Below are positions 8,421 to 17,630 of a stretch of DNA of 64,000 nt, one piece after another. The first letter of the stretch is position 1. Each line of letters begins with the position of its first letter. Under the pieces are notes generated by a model. That model was given only the letters and a program-made list of their open reading frames with translations. It ran no database searches and was not told where the DNA came from. Source of the stretch: Malaciobacter molluscorum LMG 25693 (GTDB lineage Bacteria > Campylobacterota > Campylobacteria > Campylobacterales > Arcobacteraceae); assembly GCF_003544935.1 (NCBI RefSeq), contig NZ_CP032098.1:434001-498000 (forward strand), written 5' to 3'. Both the position numbers and the translations under genes were made by a program.

Positions 8421-10882
8421 TGGAATATAGTCCAAAACAAATAGAGCAAAAATGGCAAACTTTTTGGAGTGAAAATAAAAGTTTTGAGCCAGAAGATAAT
8501 ACAAAAAAAGAAAAAAAATATATTTTAAGTATGTTTCCCTATCCAAGTGGTAGAATTCATATGGGACACGTAAGAAATTATTGTTTAGGTGATGCTTTTG
8601 CTAGATATTTTAGAAAAGCTGATTTTAATGTATTACATCCAATTGGATGGGATAGTTTTGGTATGCCAGCAGAAAATGCAGCAATAAAACATAAACTTCA
8701 TCCAAAAAAATGGACTTATGAAAATATTGATTATATGAGAGATGAATTAAGAGCACTTGGTTTATCTTTTAGTGAAGAAAGAGAGTTTGCTACTTCAGAT
8801 GAATTATATACAAAATGGGAACAAGAATTCATTATTAAGATGTATGAAGCAGGACTTTTATATAAAAAATCTACAACAGTAAACTGGTGTGAACCTTGTC
8901 ATACAGTTCTTGCAAATGAACAAGTAGAAGAGGGGTGTTGTTGGAGATGTAATACACCTGTTGAACAAAAAGAGATGCCAGGTTATTATATAGCAATTAC
9001 TAAATATGCTCAAGAGTTACTTGATGATTTAAAAATATTAGAAGGTTCATGGCCAAGTCAAGTTCTTACTATGCAAGAAAACTGGATAGGAAGAAGTGAA
9101 GGTTTAGAGTTTTCATTAGAGTTATCTAAAGATTCTAGATTTAAATTAGATAAACAATTTAGCACTTTTGATGTATTTACTACAAGACCTGATACAATAT
9201 ATGGAATGTCATATTCAGCTTTAGCTCCTGAACATCCAATCGTAAAATATATAGTTGAAAATAATCTTTTACCTGAAGAGAAAATTTTAGCAATTAAAGC
9301 AATGCAAAAAGTAAGTGAAAGAGATAGAGCAACACAAGATAAAGAAGGGCTTTCTTTAGAAATTGATGTTATTCATCCTTTAACTGGTGAATTAATTCCT
9401 GTATGGGTTGCTAACTTTGTATTAGTATCTTATGGTGGTGGTGCAGTAATGGCTGTTCCTGCACATGATGAAAGAGATTTTGAATTTGCTAAAAAATATG
9501 ATTTACCAATAAAACAAGTTATTGTTGGAAAAGATGGTATTTTAGAAAATCAAACAGAAGCTTATACACAAGAAGGCGAGTTAATTAATTCTGAAAGTTT
9601 TACAGGACTTAAAAATACAAAAGCAAAAAAAGCGATGATTTATCACTTTGAACAAAACTCTCTTGGAAAAAAACAAATTAATTATAAATTAAGAGATTGG
9701 GGAGTTTCTAGACAAAGATATTGGGGTGCACCAATTCCTTTTGTTCATTGTGATGATTGTGGATTAGTTCCTGAGAAAATAGAAAATTTACCAATTGCTT
9801 TACCTGAAGATGTAGAAATCACAGGAAAAGGAAATCCTTTAGATACACATGAGTGGAGAAAATGTGCTTGTCCAAAGTGTGGTAAAGAAGCTACAAGAGA
9901 AACAGATACATTAGATACTTTTGTACAATCTTCTTGGTATTTTTTAAGATATGCAACAAATCCTAAATTATGGCAAAAAGAGGGTATTTCTAAAAAAGAT
10001 AGTGATTATTGGATGAATGTTGACCAATATATTGGTGGAATTGAACATGCAATATTACACCTATTATATTCAAGATTTTTTACAAAAGCATTGAATGATT
10101 TAGGATATACAGATTCAAGAGAACCATTTAAAAAACTTCTTACTCAAGGTATGGTTTTAAAAGATGGTGCTAAGATGTCAAAATCAAAAGGTAATGTAGT
10201 TGATCCAGACTTAATTATAGAAAAATATGGAGCTGACACAGCTAGATTATTTATTTTATTTGCTGCACCACCAACAAAAGAATTAGAGTGGAATGATAGT
10301 GCTGTTGAAGGAGCATTTAAATTTATTAAGAAATTTGTTCAAAGAAGTGAATATGTTACTTCAAAATCAATTGAAGAGTTTAAAAATATTGAACAATCAT
10401 CTTTAAATAAAGAAGAAAAAGAAGCAAGAAGAAAAGTTTATGAAGCATTAAAAAGAGCAGATGATGTATTTAATAAAACATACACTTTTAATACTTTAAT
10501 AGCTGGAGCTATGGAAGCTTTAAATGCTTTACAAACACAAAATAATGAACTGATTTGGGCAGAAGGTTATTATATTCTTACAAATATTTTAGAACCAATT
10601 ATTCCTCATACTTGTTGGGAATTAGCTGATAAGTTATTTAATAGAAGTAACTTTAATTCAAAAATTCAAGTGAAAGAAGAAGTTTTTGAATTAGATTCTA
10701 TTACAATTGCTGTTACAATTAATGGTAAAAAAAGATGTGAAGTTGAAGTTGCACCTGATACTTCAAAAGATGAAATATTAGCTTTAGCAAAAGAGTCTGC
10801 TAATAAATGGTTAGATGGTAAAGAGATAATCAAAGAGATTGTTGTACCAAATAAATTAGTAAATTTAGTTATAAAAGGTTAA
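8420..10882 (+). CDS. leuS: leucyl-tRNA synthetase
   Basis: Charges tRNA-Leu with leucine in the cytoplasm. The 820-residue protein is a class I synthetase with the HIGH signature as [12 protein letters not shown] (39-50) and the KMSKS loop as AKMSKSKGN (about 584-592). Between them is the connective-peptide editing domain with TTRPDTIYG and AVPAHDERD. Two cysteine pairs (CEPC and CWRC, about 160-180) form the zinc knuckle, and a further Cys cluster lies near 485-495. The C-terminal anticodon-binding region is normal in length. It is coupled to the small membrane gene upstream and sits 2 bp from lptE downstream. Confidence 0.98.
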   Translation: MEYSPKQIEQKWQTFWSENKSFEPEDNTKKEKKYILSMFPYPSGRIHMGHVRNYCLGDAFARYFRKADFNVLHPIGWDSFGMPAENAAIKHKLHPKKWTYENIDYMRDELRALGLSFSEEREFATSDELYTKWEQEFIIKMYEAGLLYKKSTTVNWCEPCHTVLANEQVEEGCCWRCNTPVEQKEMPGYYIAITKYAQELLDDLKILEGSWPSQVLTMQENWIGRSEGLEFSLELSKDSRFKLDKQFSTFDVFTTRPDTIYGMSYSALAPEHPIVKYIVENNLLPEEKILAIKAMQKVSERDRATQDKEGLSLEIDVIHPLTGELIPVWVANFVLVSYGGGAVMAVPAHDERDFEFAKKYDLPIKQVIVGKDGILENQTEAYTQEGELINSESFTGLKNTKAKKAMIYHFEQNSLGKKQINYKLRDWGVSRQRYWGAPIPFVHCDDCGLVPEKIENLPIALPEDVEITGKGNPLDTHEWRKCACPKCGKEATRETDTLDTFVQSSWYFLRYATNPKLWQKEGISKKDSDYWMNVDQYIGGIEHAILHLLYSRFFTKALNDLGYTDSREPFKKLLTQGMVLKDGAKMSKSKGNVVDPDLIIEKYGADTARLFILFAAPPTKELEWNDSAVEGAFKFIKKFVQRSEYVTSKSIEEFKNIEQSSLNKEEKEARRKVYEALKRADDVFNKTYTFNTLIAGAMEALNALQTQNNELIWAEGYYILTNILEPIIPHTCWELADKLFNRSNFNSKIQVKEEVFELDSITIAVTINGKKRCEVEVAPDTSKDEILALAKESANKWLDGKEIIKEIVVPNKLVNLVIKG

Positions 10883-10884
10883 AA

Positions 10885-11400
10885 ATGAAGAAGAGTCTTT
10901 TTACTCTGTTTGCTTTAGTAATTATGTTATTTTCAGGTTGTGGTTATAAACCAGCAAGTACTTATGCAAAAGAGCAAATTCAAGGTGATGTTTTTGTTGA
11001 TTTATTTGTAAATTTAAAAGATCCAAAAAATGCTGTTTTAATAAAAGATGCAATGAATGAGATTTTAGTACATAGATTAGGTTCAAAATTGGTTTATGAT
11101 AAAAAACAAGCAGATACAATTATTGATTTAAGACTTGGAAATGTTTCAATGTCTGAACTTCAATATGATGATAATGGTTTTACAAAACTTTATAAAGCAA
11201 CTGTTAATATTAATGTGGGATATGAAAATAAAGATTATAAAAATAAATTTTATGTAACTGGAACACATGAATTCTCAATTGATGATGGATCGATAATTAC
11301 AGATACAAAAAGATTTGAAGCTATTAGAACAGCGGCTTCAAAAGCTTTAGAAGAAGTAATATCTAAAATAGCAATTCAATCTTTTAAAAAAAATAAGTAG
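10885..11400 (+). CDS. lptE: LPS-assembly lipoprotein LptE
   Basis: A 171-residue lipoprotein with signal peptide MKKSLFTLFALVIMLFSGC and lipidation at C19 (lipobox FSGC), followed by GYKPAS, the usual start of mature LptE-family proteins. The mature part alternates beta strands and ends in a long helix (ALEEVISKIAIQSF). LptE plugs the LptD barrel and helps insert LPS into the outer membrane. The sequence itself is weakly conserved; the call rests on lipobox, length, fold pattern and its place between leuS and folC, which I remember from Campylobacter and Helicobacter. Confidence 0.82.
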   Translation: MKKSLFTLFALVIMLFSGCGYKPASTYAKEQIQGDVFVDLFVNLKDPKNAVLIKDAMNEILVHRLGSKLVYDKKQADTIIDLRLGNVSMSELQYDDNGFTKLYKATVNINVGYENKDYKNKFYVTGTHEFSIDDGSIITDTKRFEAIRTAASKALEEVISKIAIQSFKKNK

Positions 11401-11410
11401 TATTTAAAAG

Positions 11411-12571
11411 ATGCAAGATCTAAAAGTAGTTGATTTAAAAGAGTTTTTAAATTACAAAACTCTTTACTATGATAAGATAGATTTCTCAATAGTTCAAAAC
11501 TCTTGGGAAATCTTAAAAAATCATATAAATTTACCGTATGTTATTCATATAGTAGGAACAAATGGTAAAGGAAGTACTGGAAGATTTCTTTCTACTTATT
11601 TATATAGAAAAAATTACAAAGTTTTACACTATAGTTCTCCTCATATTATTAAATTCAATGAAAGAATATGGCTTAATGGTACTGATGTTTGCGATGAAGA
11701 TTTGCAATTGGCACATAAAAAAATACAATCACTTTTAGATATAAAGCTATTAGAAAAGCTTACTTATTTTGAATATACAACCCTAATTGCTTTATATTTA
11801 AGTAGTGATTTTGATTATATTGTTTTAGAAGCTGGTCTTGGTGGAGAATTTGATGCAACAAATGTTGTAAAAAATGATTTAAGTTTAATTACTACAATAG
11901 ATTTAGATCATCAAGCTTTTTTAGGAAATAGTGTAGAGCAAATTGCCCAAACAAAGATGCGTGCTTGTGATAATCATATGATTGTAGGGTGTCAAATCCA
12001 TGAAGTTGTAGCACAAATGGCATATGAAGTAAAAGAACAACTAAAACAAAAAAGAGAAATATCTATTAAGGTAGTAGATAAGTTTGAAGAATATGATATA
12101 AAAACAAATTATGCTTCTTATTTGAAAAAAAATTTACAGTTAGTTATTGAAGCTTTAAAATATTTAAATATAGACATAGATATTTCTTTGTTTGAAAACA
12201 TTAAATTGAAAGGAAGATGTGAAAAAATTGCATCAAATATAACAATAGATGTAGGTCATAATCCTTTAGCTGCAAGAGTTTTACAAAAAGAGTTTGAAAA
12301 TAAAAAAATAACTCTTATTTATAACTCATATAAAGATAAAGATTATGAAAGTGTTTTAAAAATTTTAAAACCTATAATAAAACAAATAATTATTATAGAT
12401 GTTAAAGATAAAAGAATAGTTGATAAAAATAATTTATTTGAAATTTGTAAAAAATACAATATAATGACTAAATCTAAACTTGAAATCAATGAAAATGAAG
12501 AGTATTTAGTATTTGGTTCTTTTTTAGTTGTAGAAAGTTTTTTAGAGTTTTTAGGTGTTGATGAAAAATAG
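11411..12571 (+). CDS. folC: folylpolyglutamate / dihydrofolate synthase FolC
   Basis: Adds glutamate to dihydropteroate and to folates. It is a 386-residue Mur-ligase-type protein with P-loop VGTNGKGS (48-55), the folate-loop sequence YSSPHIIKFNERI, the conserved LEAGLGGEFDATN, and a C-terminal ligase domain with DVGHNPLA. It is somewhat shorter than the E. coli enzyme (about 420), with the C-terminal domain compact. It ends inside the start of the M23 peptidase gene (11-bp overlap from the preferred ATG). Position after lptE agrees with other Campylobacterota. Confidence 0.93.
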   Translation: MQDLKVVDLKEFLNYKTLYYDKIDFSIVQNSWEILKNHINLPYVIHIVGTNGKGSTGRFLSTYLYRKNYKVLHYSSPHIIKFNERIWLNGTDVCDEDLQLAHKKIQSLLDIKLLEKLTYFEYTTLIALYLSSDFDYIVLEAGLGGEFDATNVVKNDLSLITTIDLDHQAFLGNSVEQIAQTKMRACDNHMIVGCQIHEVVAQMAYEVKEQLKQKREISIKVVDKFEEYDIKTNYASYLKKNLQLVIEALKYLNIDIDISLFENIKLKGRCEKIASNITIDVGHNPLAARVLQKEFENKKITLIYNSYKDKDYESVLKILKPIIKQIIIIDVKDKRIVDKNNLFEICKKYNIMTKSKLEINENEEYLVFGSFLVVESFLEFLGVDEK

Positions 12572-13466
12572 ATTGATAATTACTGTATCAGATGTCAAAG
12601 GAACAAAGTCTTATAATATTCACCAGTTTGTTCGAAAATTTATAGTAATATTTTCGATAATTGCATTATTTGTACTAGGTGGTAGTTTTTGGTTGATTAC
12701 TTATTTAAATGGTGAAGTTTCTCATTTAAAAGAATCAAAAGAGAAAGAGATCTCAATTCTTGAAAAAAAAGAGAAAGAACTTTTATCTCAAAATAGTAAA
12801 TATTCACAACAAATAAAAAATAAAGTTGATGATTTAGAAGAGTTAAGTTCAAAGTTAGATCATCTTGAAGAAATAATTGGTATAAAAAAAGAAGATGAAG
12901 ACTTAAGTCCAATAAAAAGAGCTACTTTAGCTACAATGACGACAGTTCAAAAAGCTTTTATTTTAAAAACAATACCAAATGGAAGTCCTTTAGAAAAAAC
13001 TGTAATTACTTCATCTTATGGTTATAGAGTTCATCCTCTAACAAAAAAGAAGAAGTTTCATAAAGGAATTGACCTAAGAGCAAGAATGCGAACTAAAGTT
13101 TATGCAACAGCAGATGGAATAGTTAGTTATGTTCAATCTCAAGATATTGGTGGTTTTGGTCGTGTTGTAAAAATTATGCATGGGTATGGATTTCAATCTA
13201 TATATGCACATTTAAATAGAACAAAGGTAAAATTAGGTCAAGTAATAAGAAAAGGTGATCTTTTAGGATTAAGTGGAAACAGTGGAAGAAGTGCAGCACC
13301 TCATTTACATTATGAAATTAGATATGGTGTAAAAATTATAAACCCTTATAATTTCTTGTACTGGAATATGAAAAATTATGAAGACATTTTCAAAAAACAA
13401 AGGAGAATTCCGTGGGAATCTTTGGTAAAACTGATAAGCGAACACAACAAAATAGTGCAACAGTAA
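12561..13466 (+). CDS. M23 family peptidoglycan endopeptidase, Csd1/Csd2-like
   Basis: A membrane-anchored peptidoglycan hydrolase. I prefer ATG 12561 to the GTG at 12555 because AGG lies at the right distance; this gives 301 residues. There is one transmembrane helix (27-47), a periplasmic coiled coil (50-108) and a LytM/M23 domain (145-260). The zinc ligands are H167 and D171 in FHKGIDL and the PHLH motif (247-250), with H217 in YAHL, so the enzyme should be active. The bactofilin gene starts inside its 3' end. In Helicobacter, M23 peptidases Csd1 and Csd2 next to the bactofilin CcmA relax peptidoglycan crosslinks to give helical shape; the same pairing is inferred here. Confidence 0.9.
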   Translation: MKNRLIITVSDVKGTKSYNIHQFVRKFIVIFSIIALFVLGGSFWLITYLNGEVSHLKESKEKEISILEKKEKELLSQNSKYSQQIKNKVDDLEELSSKLDHLEEIIGIKKEDEDLSPIKRATLATMTTVQKAFILKTIPNGSPLEKTVITSSYGYRVHPLTKKKKFHKGIDLRARMRTKVYATADGIVSYVQSQDIGGFGRVVKIMHGYGFQSIYAHLNRTKVKLGQVIRKGDLLGLSGNSGRSAAPHLHYEIRYGVKIINPYNFLYWNMKNYEDIFKKQRRIPWESLVKLISEHNKIVQQ

Positions 13467-13849
13467 TAGCAGCGGGAACTTGTATTATTGGTGGTATTAG
13501 TACTCCAGGTACTGTTCATATAGATGGTAAATTTGAAGGTGTTATTTTAGAAGCTGATATAATTACAATTGGTCAAACAGGTGAAGTTATTGGAGATATT
13601 AAAGCGAATAATTTAATAGTAAATGGACTTTTTGATGGTAAAATTGATTGTAATGAAGTTCATGTTTTATCTTCAGGAAAAGTAATTGGTGAAATAAGAT
13701 ACAATGAACTTGTAATTGAAGAAGATGGTAAATTTGAAGGACAAGGTATTAGAAAAAGTTCAAATCTAAAAAGTAGATATTCAGAAATTGAACAAAAAAT
13801 TAATAATATTATTGTTTCTCCAGCACCTTTAAGACATGGCAACAATTAA
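13412..13849 (+). CDS. ccmA: bactofilin, CcmA-like polymer-forming cytoskeletal protein
   Basis: A 145-residue protein with a short polar N-tail, then a beta-helical bactofilin core (about 22-110) of regularly spaced G/I/V turns (GTCIIGGISTPGTVHIDGKF, GDIKANNLIVNGLFDGKI), and a charged C-terminal tail. Bactofilins polymerise without nucleotides and localise peptidoglycan enzymes. The GTG start at 13412 follows AAGGAG and lies 55 bp inside the M23 peptidase gene, an unusually deep overlap that should tie their expression together. The helicase gene begins 14 bp before its end. Confidence 0.93.
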   Translation: MGIFGKTDKRTQQNSATVIAAGTCIIGGISTPGTVHIDGKFEGVILEADIITIGQTGEVIGDIKANNLIVNGLFDGKIDCNEVHVLSSGKVIGEIRYNELVIEEDGKFEGQGIRKSSNLKSRYSEIEQKINNIIVSPAPLRHGNN

Positions 13850-15950
13850 AGAGAAATTAAATTATCTTTACAAACAAAAACATCAAATAGAAGAAGAGAT
13901 AAAAGCTTTAGAAGCTTCTCTTAGTAAACAAACTTCAAAAATAGATTTTTCAAAAGATGAAAAAATTAATATATTCAAATCTTTATTTATAAATAGATTT
14001 GATATTTATGCAAAAAAAAGTATTAGTAAAGATAAATCAAAACAAAACTTTTTTCCAGTTACTCAAACTTTTAGAGGTGAAGATTATTTACCATTAACTA
14101 ATCAAGAAATAGAGTTGCATTTAAGAGGATTAATGCATCTGGCATCTTATGTAATTGATTATAAAAATAGTTGTAAATTTGTAGTAATTGAGATTTTAGA
14201 TGAAGATAAATTCAAACTTCAAATTGCATTAAATTCACTTAATATTAGAGCATATTTTGAACAAAGTTATATTTCTACTTTAAGAGCATGGATCTTTTTT
14301 CAAAATAGTGTTAGTGCAAAAAAAGCCAATATTTTTGCAAATGAAATCATAAAAAAAGCCAATATAAGTGCAAAAATATTTCCAAAAGAACAGTTTGCTA
14401 CAAAAGCAAACCTAGGATCAAAAATACAATTGCCTTTACATTTATCATATAGAAAAGAGAATAAAACAGTTTTTGTTGATATAAATACTTCAAAAATATA
14501 TGAAGATCAATGGAGTATATTAAACAACGTTCAAAAAACAAATATAAATAAAATAGAACAATTATGTAAAAATGAAGATATAAAAGTATTTGATTCTTCT
14601 ACTTTTGAAACTATAAATTTTCCAAGTTTTAAATTGAAATTAATTATATACGATTTTTTATATATTCCAACAAAGGATTTATCTAAAACATTTATTAATA
14701 AATTAAAAAGTTTTGCAAGTTTTGAAAATCCTCAAATAAAAGTTTTATTGAGTCTTAGAAAACCTTTATATAATACTCCAAGAGTAATTAAAAACTTTGA
14801 AGAAGATGAAAAATATTTAAAATTACCAAGAGGACTAATATATCAAACACTAAATTTTTTAGATCAAAATAGTGTTGATTATATATTAGATGATAAAAAG
14901 TTTTTTGAGAAAATTGAGACTAAAAAAGTAAGCTTTACTTTAAGAGAAGAACAAGATGAAGCTATAAAAAATATTTTAAAAACAGATTTTTCTATTTGTG
15001 TTGCACCTCCTGGATTTGGAAAAACATTAATTGGTGCAAAGATGACAGAAATTAGATCTTGTAGTACTTTAATAGTTGTAAATAAAAATATGTTACTTAA
15101 TCAGTGGATACAAAGATTTGTTGATTATTTTGGTTATACAAAAAAAGATATAGGATACTTAGGAAAAGGGAATAATAAATTAACAGGTATTATTGATATA
15201 GCTACAATGCAAAGTTTAAAAAATGATCCTGATATAATAAATAATTACTCTTTTGTTATTGTAGATGAGTGTCATCATATTCCAGCTGTTACTTTCGAAC
15301 AAATTATAAAACAATTTCATGGAAAATATGTTTTAGGTCTTAGTGCAACTCCAAAAAGAAAAGATGGATTAGATCCAATTTTATTTCAACAATTAGGAGA
15401 TATTGCATATGAGTATAAAAAGAAAAAAACTATAACTAATAAATTGAAAATTATTAGAACAGACTTTGAAAGTAATGCTGATAATTATGCAACTTTAATA
15501 AATGAACTTTGTGCTAATCAAGCTAGGAATTTATTAATTTTAAATGAAATAAAAAATAATATAAAAAGAAAGATTTTAGTTTTAAGTGATAGAATAGAAC
15601 ATTTAAATCTTTTAGAAGAGATGCTAAAAAAAGAGGGGATTGATTTTATTTGTATTCATGGAAGTATGAATAAAAAAGAACAAAATGAAAATATGAAACA
15701 AGTTCAAACAAAAAGTTTGATACTTGCTACAACATCATATTTTGGAGAAGGAATTGATTTTCCACATTTAAATACAATACTTTTTGCAACTCCTATTTCT
15801 TATTATGGAAGACTTATTCAATACTTAGGAAGAGTAGGACGAGATGGACAAGAGTGCCTTGCAATTGATTTTTTAGATTCAAGAAATGCGATGTTAAATT
15901 CTGCTTATAAAAAAAGAATGGAAGGTTATAAGCAGATGCATTATAAATAA
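13836..15950 (+). CDS. SF2 helicase fused to a degenerate TOTE-type primase domain
   Basis: A 704-residue protein. Residues 1-35 form a coiled coil. Residues about 45-245 match the archaeo-eukaryotic primase domain of TOTE conflict systems as I remember it: a FxxRFDIYAKK segment, LPLTNQEIELHLRG, then VVIEILDED (117-124), RAWIFFQ (150-156), LGSKIQLPL and VFVDINT...YEDQW. The residues expected for catalysis are missing: the metal-binding DFD is EIL (119-121), and the RSGNGxH segment is SYISTLR (144-150). The C-terminal half is an intact superfamily 2 helicase with Walker A APPGFGKT (390-397), DECH (477-480), GLSATPKR and QYLGRVGRDG. The gene is coupled to bactofilin by a 14-bp overlap. A role in DNA repair or defence is possible; none is demonstrated. 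Confidence 0.85.
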   Translation: MATIKEKLNYLYKQKHQIEEEIKALEASLSKQTSKIDFSKDEKINIFKSLFINRFDIYAKKSISKDKSKQNFFPVTQTFRGEDYLPLTNQEIELHLRGLMHLASYVIDYKNSCKFVVIEILDEDKFKLQIALNSLNIRAYFEQSYISTLRAWIFFQNSVSAKKANIFANEIIKKANISAKIFPKEQFATKANLGSKIQLPLHLSYRKENKTVFVDINTSKIYEDQWSILNNVQKTNINKIEQLCKNEDIKVFDSSTFETINFPSFKLKLIIYDFLYIPTKDLSKTFINKLKSFASFENPQIKVLLSLRKPLYNTPRVIKNFEEDEKYLKLPRGLIYQTLNFLDQNSVDYILDDKKFFEKIETKKVSFTLREEQDEAIKNILKTDFSICVAPPGFGKTLIGAKMTEIRSCSTLIVVNKNMLLNQWIQRFVDYFGYTKKDIGYLGKGNNKLTGIIDIATMQSLKNDPDIINNYSFVIVDECHHIPAVTFEQIIKQFHGKYVLGLSATPKRKDGLDPILFQQLGDIAYEYKKKKTITNKLKIIRTDFESNADNYATLINELCANQARNLLILNEIKNNIKRKILVLSDRIEHLNLLEEMLKKEGIDFICIHGSMNKKEQNENMKQVQTKSLILATTSYFGEGIDFPHLNTILFATPISYYGRLIQYLGRVGRDGQECLAIDFLDSRNAMLNSAYKKRMEGYKQMHYK

Positions 15951-15967
15951 ACTATATAGGATGATAA

Positions 15968-17605
15968 ATGTTAGGAATTATTGTTTGGACTATACTTATT
16001 GCTGTTGTAGTAAACTTAATTTTAAAAAAAGTTCATTTACCAACAATTATCGGTTATATTATTACAGGTACCATAATTGCATATGTTTTTGATTTACACA
16101 ATGCCGTAAATAATCATGATTTAAAAGAGATTGGTGAATTTGGTGTTGTTTTTCTTATGTTTACTATAGGACTTGAGTTCTCAATTCAACATCTAAATAA
16201 GATGAAAAGAGAAGTTTTATTTACTGGTAGTTTGCAAATAATAGTAACAACAATTTTTGTAGTTTTAATTTGTATGTTTATTTTAAAGTTTGATTATAAA
16301 ACTTCGCTAATTATAGGTGCAGCACTATCTTTATCTTCAACAGCTATTGTTCTAAAAATATATAATGAAAATGGTGAAATAAAAAAACCTTATGGTAGAA
16401 GAGTTTTAGGTATATTAATTATGCAAGATATAGCTGTTATACCTATTTTACTTATGATATCTATTTTTAGTACGGGTGATGAAAAATCAATTTTTGATAT
16501 AATTGTTCATACTACTATTGCAGCAGCAATTTTAATACTATTACTTTATGTAGCTGGAAAGTATTTATTAGAACCTTTTTTTGAATATGTAAGTGAATCT
16601 AAATCTGAAGAGTTATTTGTAGGATCTGTTTTACTTATTGCTATTGGTGCTTCATACCTTGCTCATTATTTTGGTTTTTCTTACTCTTTAGGAGCATTTA
16701 TTGCAGGAATGATGATTAGTGAGACTAAATTTAAACATCAAGTTGAAGCTGATTTGATTCCATTTAGAAATCTACTTTTAGGAGTATTTTTTATAACTGT
16801 TGGTATGCAAATTAATTTTGATGTAATTGCAAATAATATTGTAACTATATTAATTTTATTACCTGTTTTATTATCTTTAAAATATGTAATTATATATTTA
16901 TTAGTAAGAGTTGATGATACAAAAAGAGTTGCATTTAAAACAGCTTTATCTTTAGTTCAAATAGGTGAATTCTCTCTTGCTGTTTTAGAATTAGCAAGAA
17001 GTAACTCTTTGATAAATCCAACATATTCTCAAGTATTAATTATTACTATTGTTATTTCAATGATATTAACACCAATTGTTCTTAAAAATTTATCTTCTCT
17101 TGCATCAAAATTAGTTCCAGAAGATACATTACAAATTGTTGATTCATTACAAATAGATAAAGATACTCAAGGACATATTGTCGTGATTGGTTTTGGACAT
17201 TTAGGACAAGAAATAGTGGAAAAACTTAAACTTGAAGGTAGAAAATATTATATTATTGAACATAATATGAAATATTTTAAAATAGGAAAAGATAATAATG
17301 AACCAATAATTTTTGGAAATGCGGCAAGTAAAACAATTTTAAATTCTGTTAATATTACAAAATCTGCTGCAACTATTGTAGCAATTGATAATCCTGAAAA
17401 ATTAACATTGATTTGTGAAGTTATAAATGATTTAACACATAATAGTAAAACTATTGTAAAAGTAGGAAGAAACAGTGAAGCAAGACAACTTGAAAAATTA
17501 CATTTAGAACATATAATTGTAGAGGATGAGGTTTTATCTCAAGCAATTGTAGAGGAGACAAGAAGTTGTTCCTTACCTAATTATAGTTTTAAAAGTAAAA
17601 AGTGA
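15968..17605 (+). CDS. KefB-like cation/proton antiporter with RCK domain
   Basis: A 545-residue inner-membrane protein with about 12 helices of the CPA2 (Na+/H+ exchanger) fold. It shows FMLFTIGLEF-type helix motifs and the substrate-helix sequence SLSSTAIVLK, followed by a cytoplasmic TrkA-N/RCK domain from about residue 400 with the nucleotide-binding motif VVIGFGHLGQE. KefB/KefC proteins release potassium under electrophile stress; some family members move Na+ or are general monovalent cation antiporters. No KefF/KefG partner lies nearby, so the ion and trigger cannot be assigned. The RCK domain is short (TrkA-N only). Its stop codon lies in a strong terminator. Confidence 0.88.
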   Translation: MLGIIVWTILIAVVVNLILKKVHLPTIIGYIITGTIIAYVFDLHNAVNNHDLKEIGEFGVVFLMFTIGLEFSIQHLNKMKREVLFTGSLQIIVTTIFVVLICMFILKFDYKTSLIIGAALSLSSTAIVLKIYNENGEIKKPYGRRVLGILIMQDIAVIPILLMISIFSTGDEKSIFDIIVHTTIAAAILILLLYVAGKYLLEPFFEYVSESKSEELFVGSVLLIAIGASYLAHYFGFSYSLGAFIAGMMISETKFKHQVEADLIPFRNLLLGVFFITVGMQINFDVIANNIVTILILLPVLLSLKYVIIYLLVRVDDTKRVAFKTALSLVQIGEFSLAVLELARSNSLINPTYSQVLIITIVISMILTPIVLKNLSSLASKLVPEDTLQIVDSLQIDKDTQGHIVVIGFGHLGQEIVEKLKLEGRKYYIIEHNMKYFKIGKDNNEPIIFGNAASKTILNSVNITKSAATIVAIDNPEKLTLICEVINDLTHNSKTIVKVGRNSEARQLEKLHLEHIIVEDEVLSQAIVEETRSCSLPNYSFKSKK

Positions 17606-17622
17606 TACTTTTTACTTTTAAA
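17588..17622. terminator. bidirectional terminator between antiporter and TonB receptor
   Basis: A perfect 16-bp inverted repeat (17588-17603 with 17607-17622) with a 3-nt loop GAT. It contains the antiporter stop codon and ends 9 bp before the end of the convergent receptor gene. The arms are AT-rich and give a U-rich tail both ways. Confidence 0.8.
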
Positions 17623-17630
17623 TATTTGTA

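Noticed and set aside
15968-17605. Part of a complete Kef system with ancillary KefF/KefG
   Set aside because: No quinone-reductase-like partner lies on either side, so only a KefB-like antiporter can be claimed.
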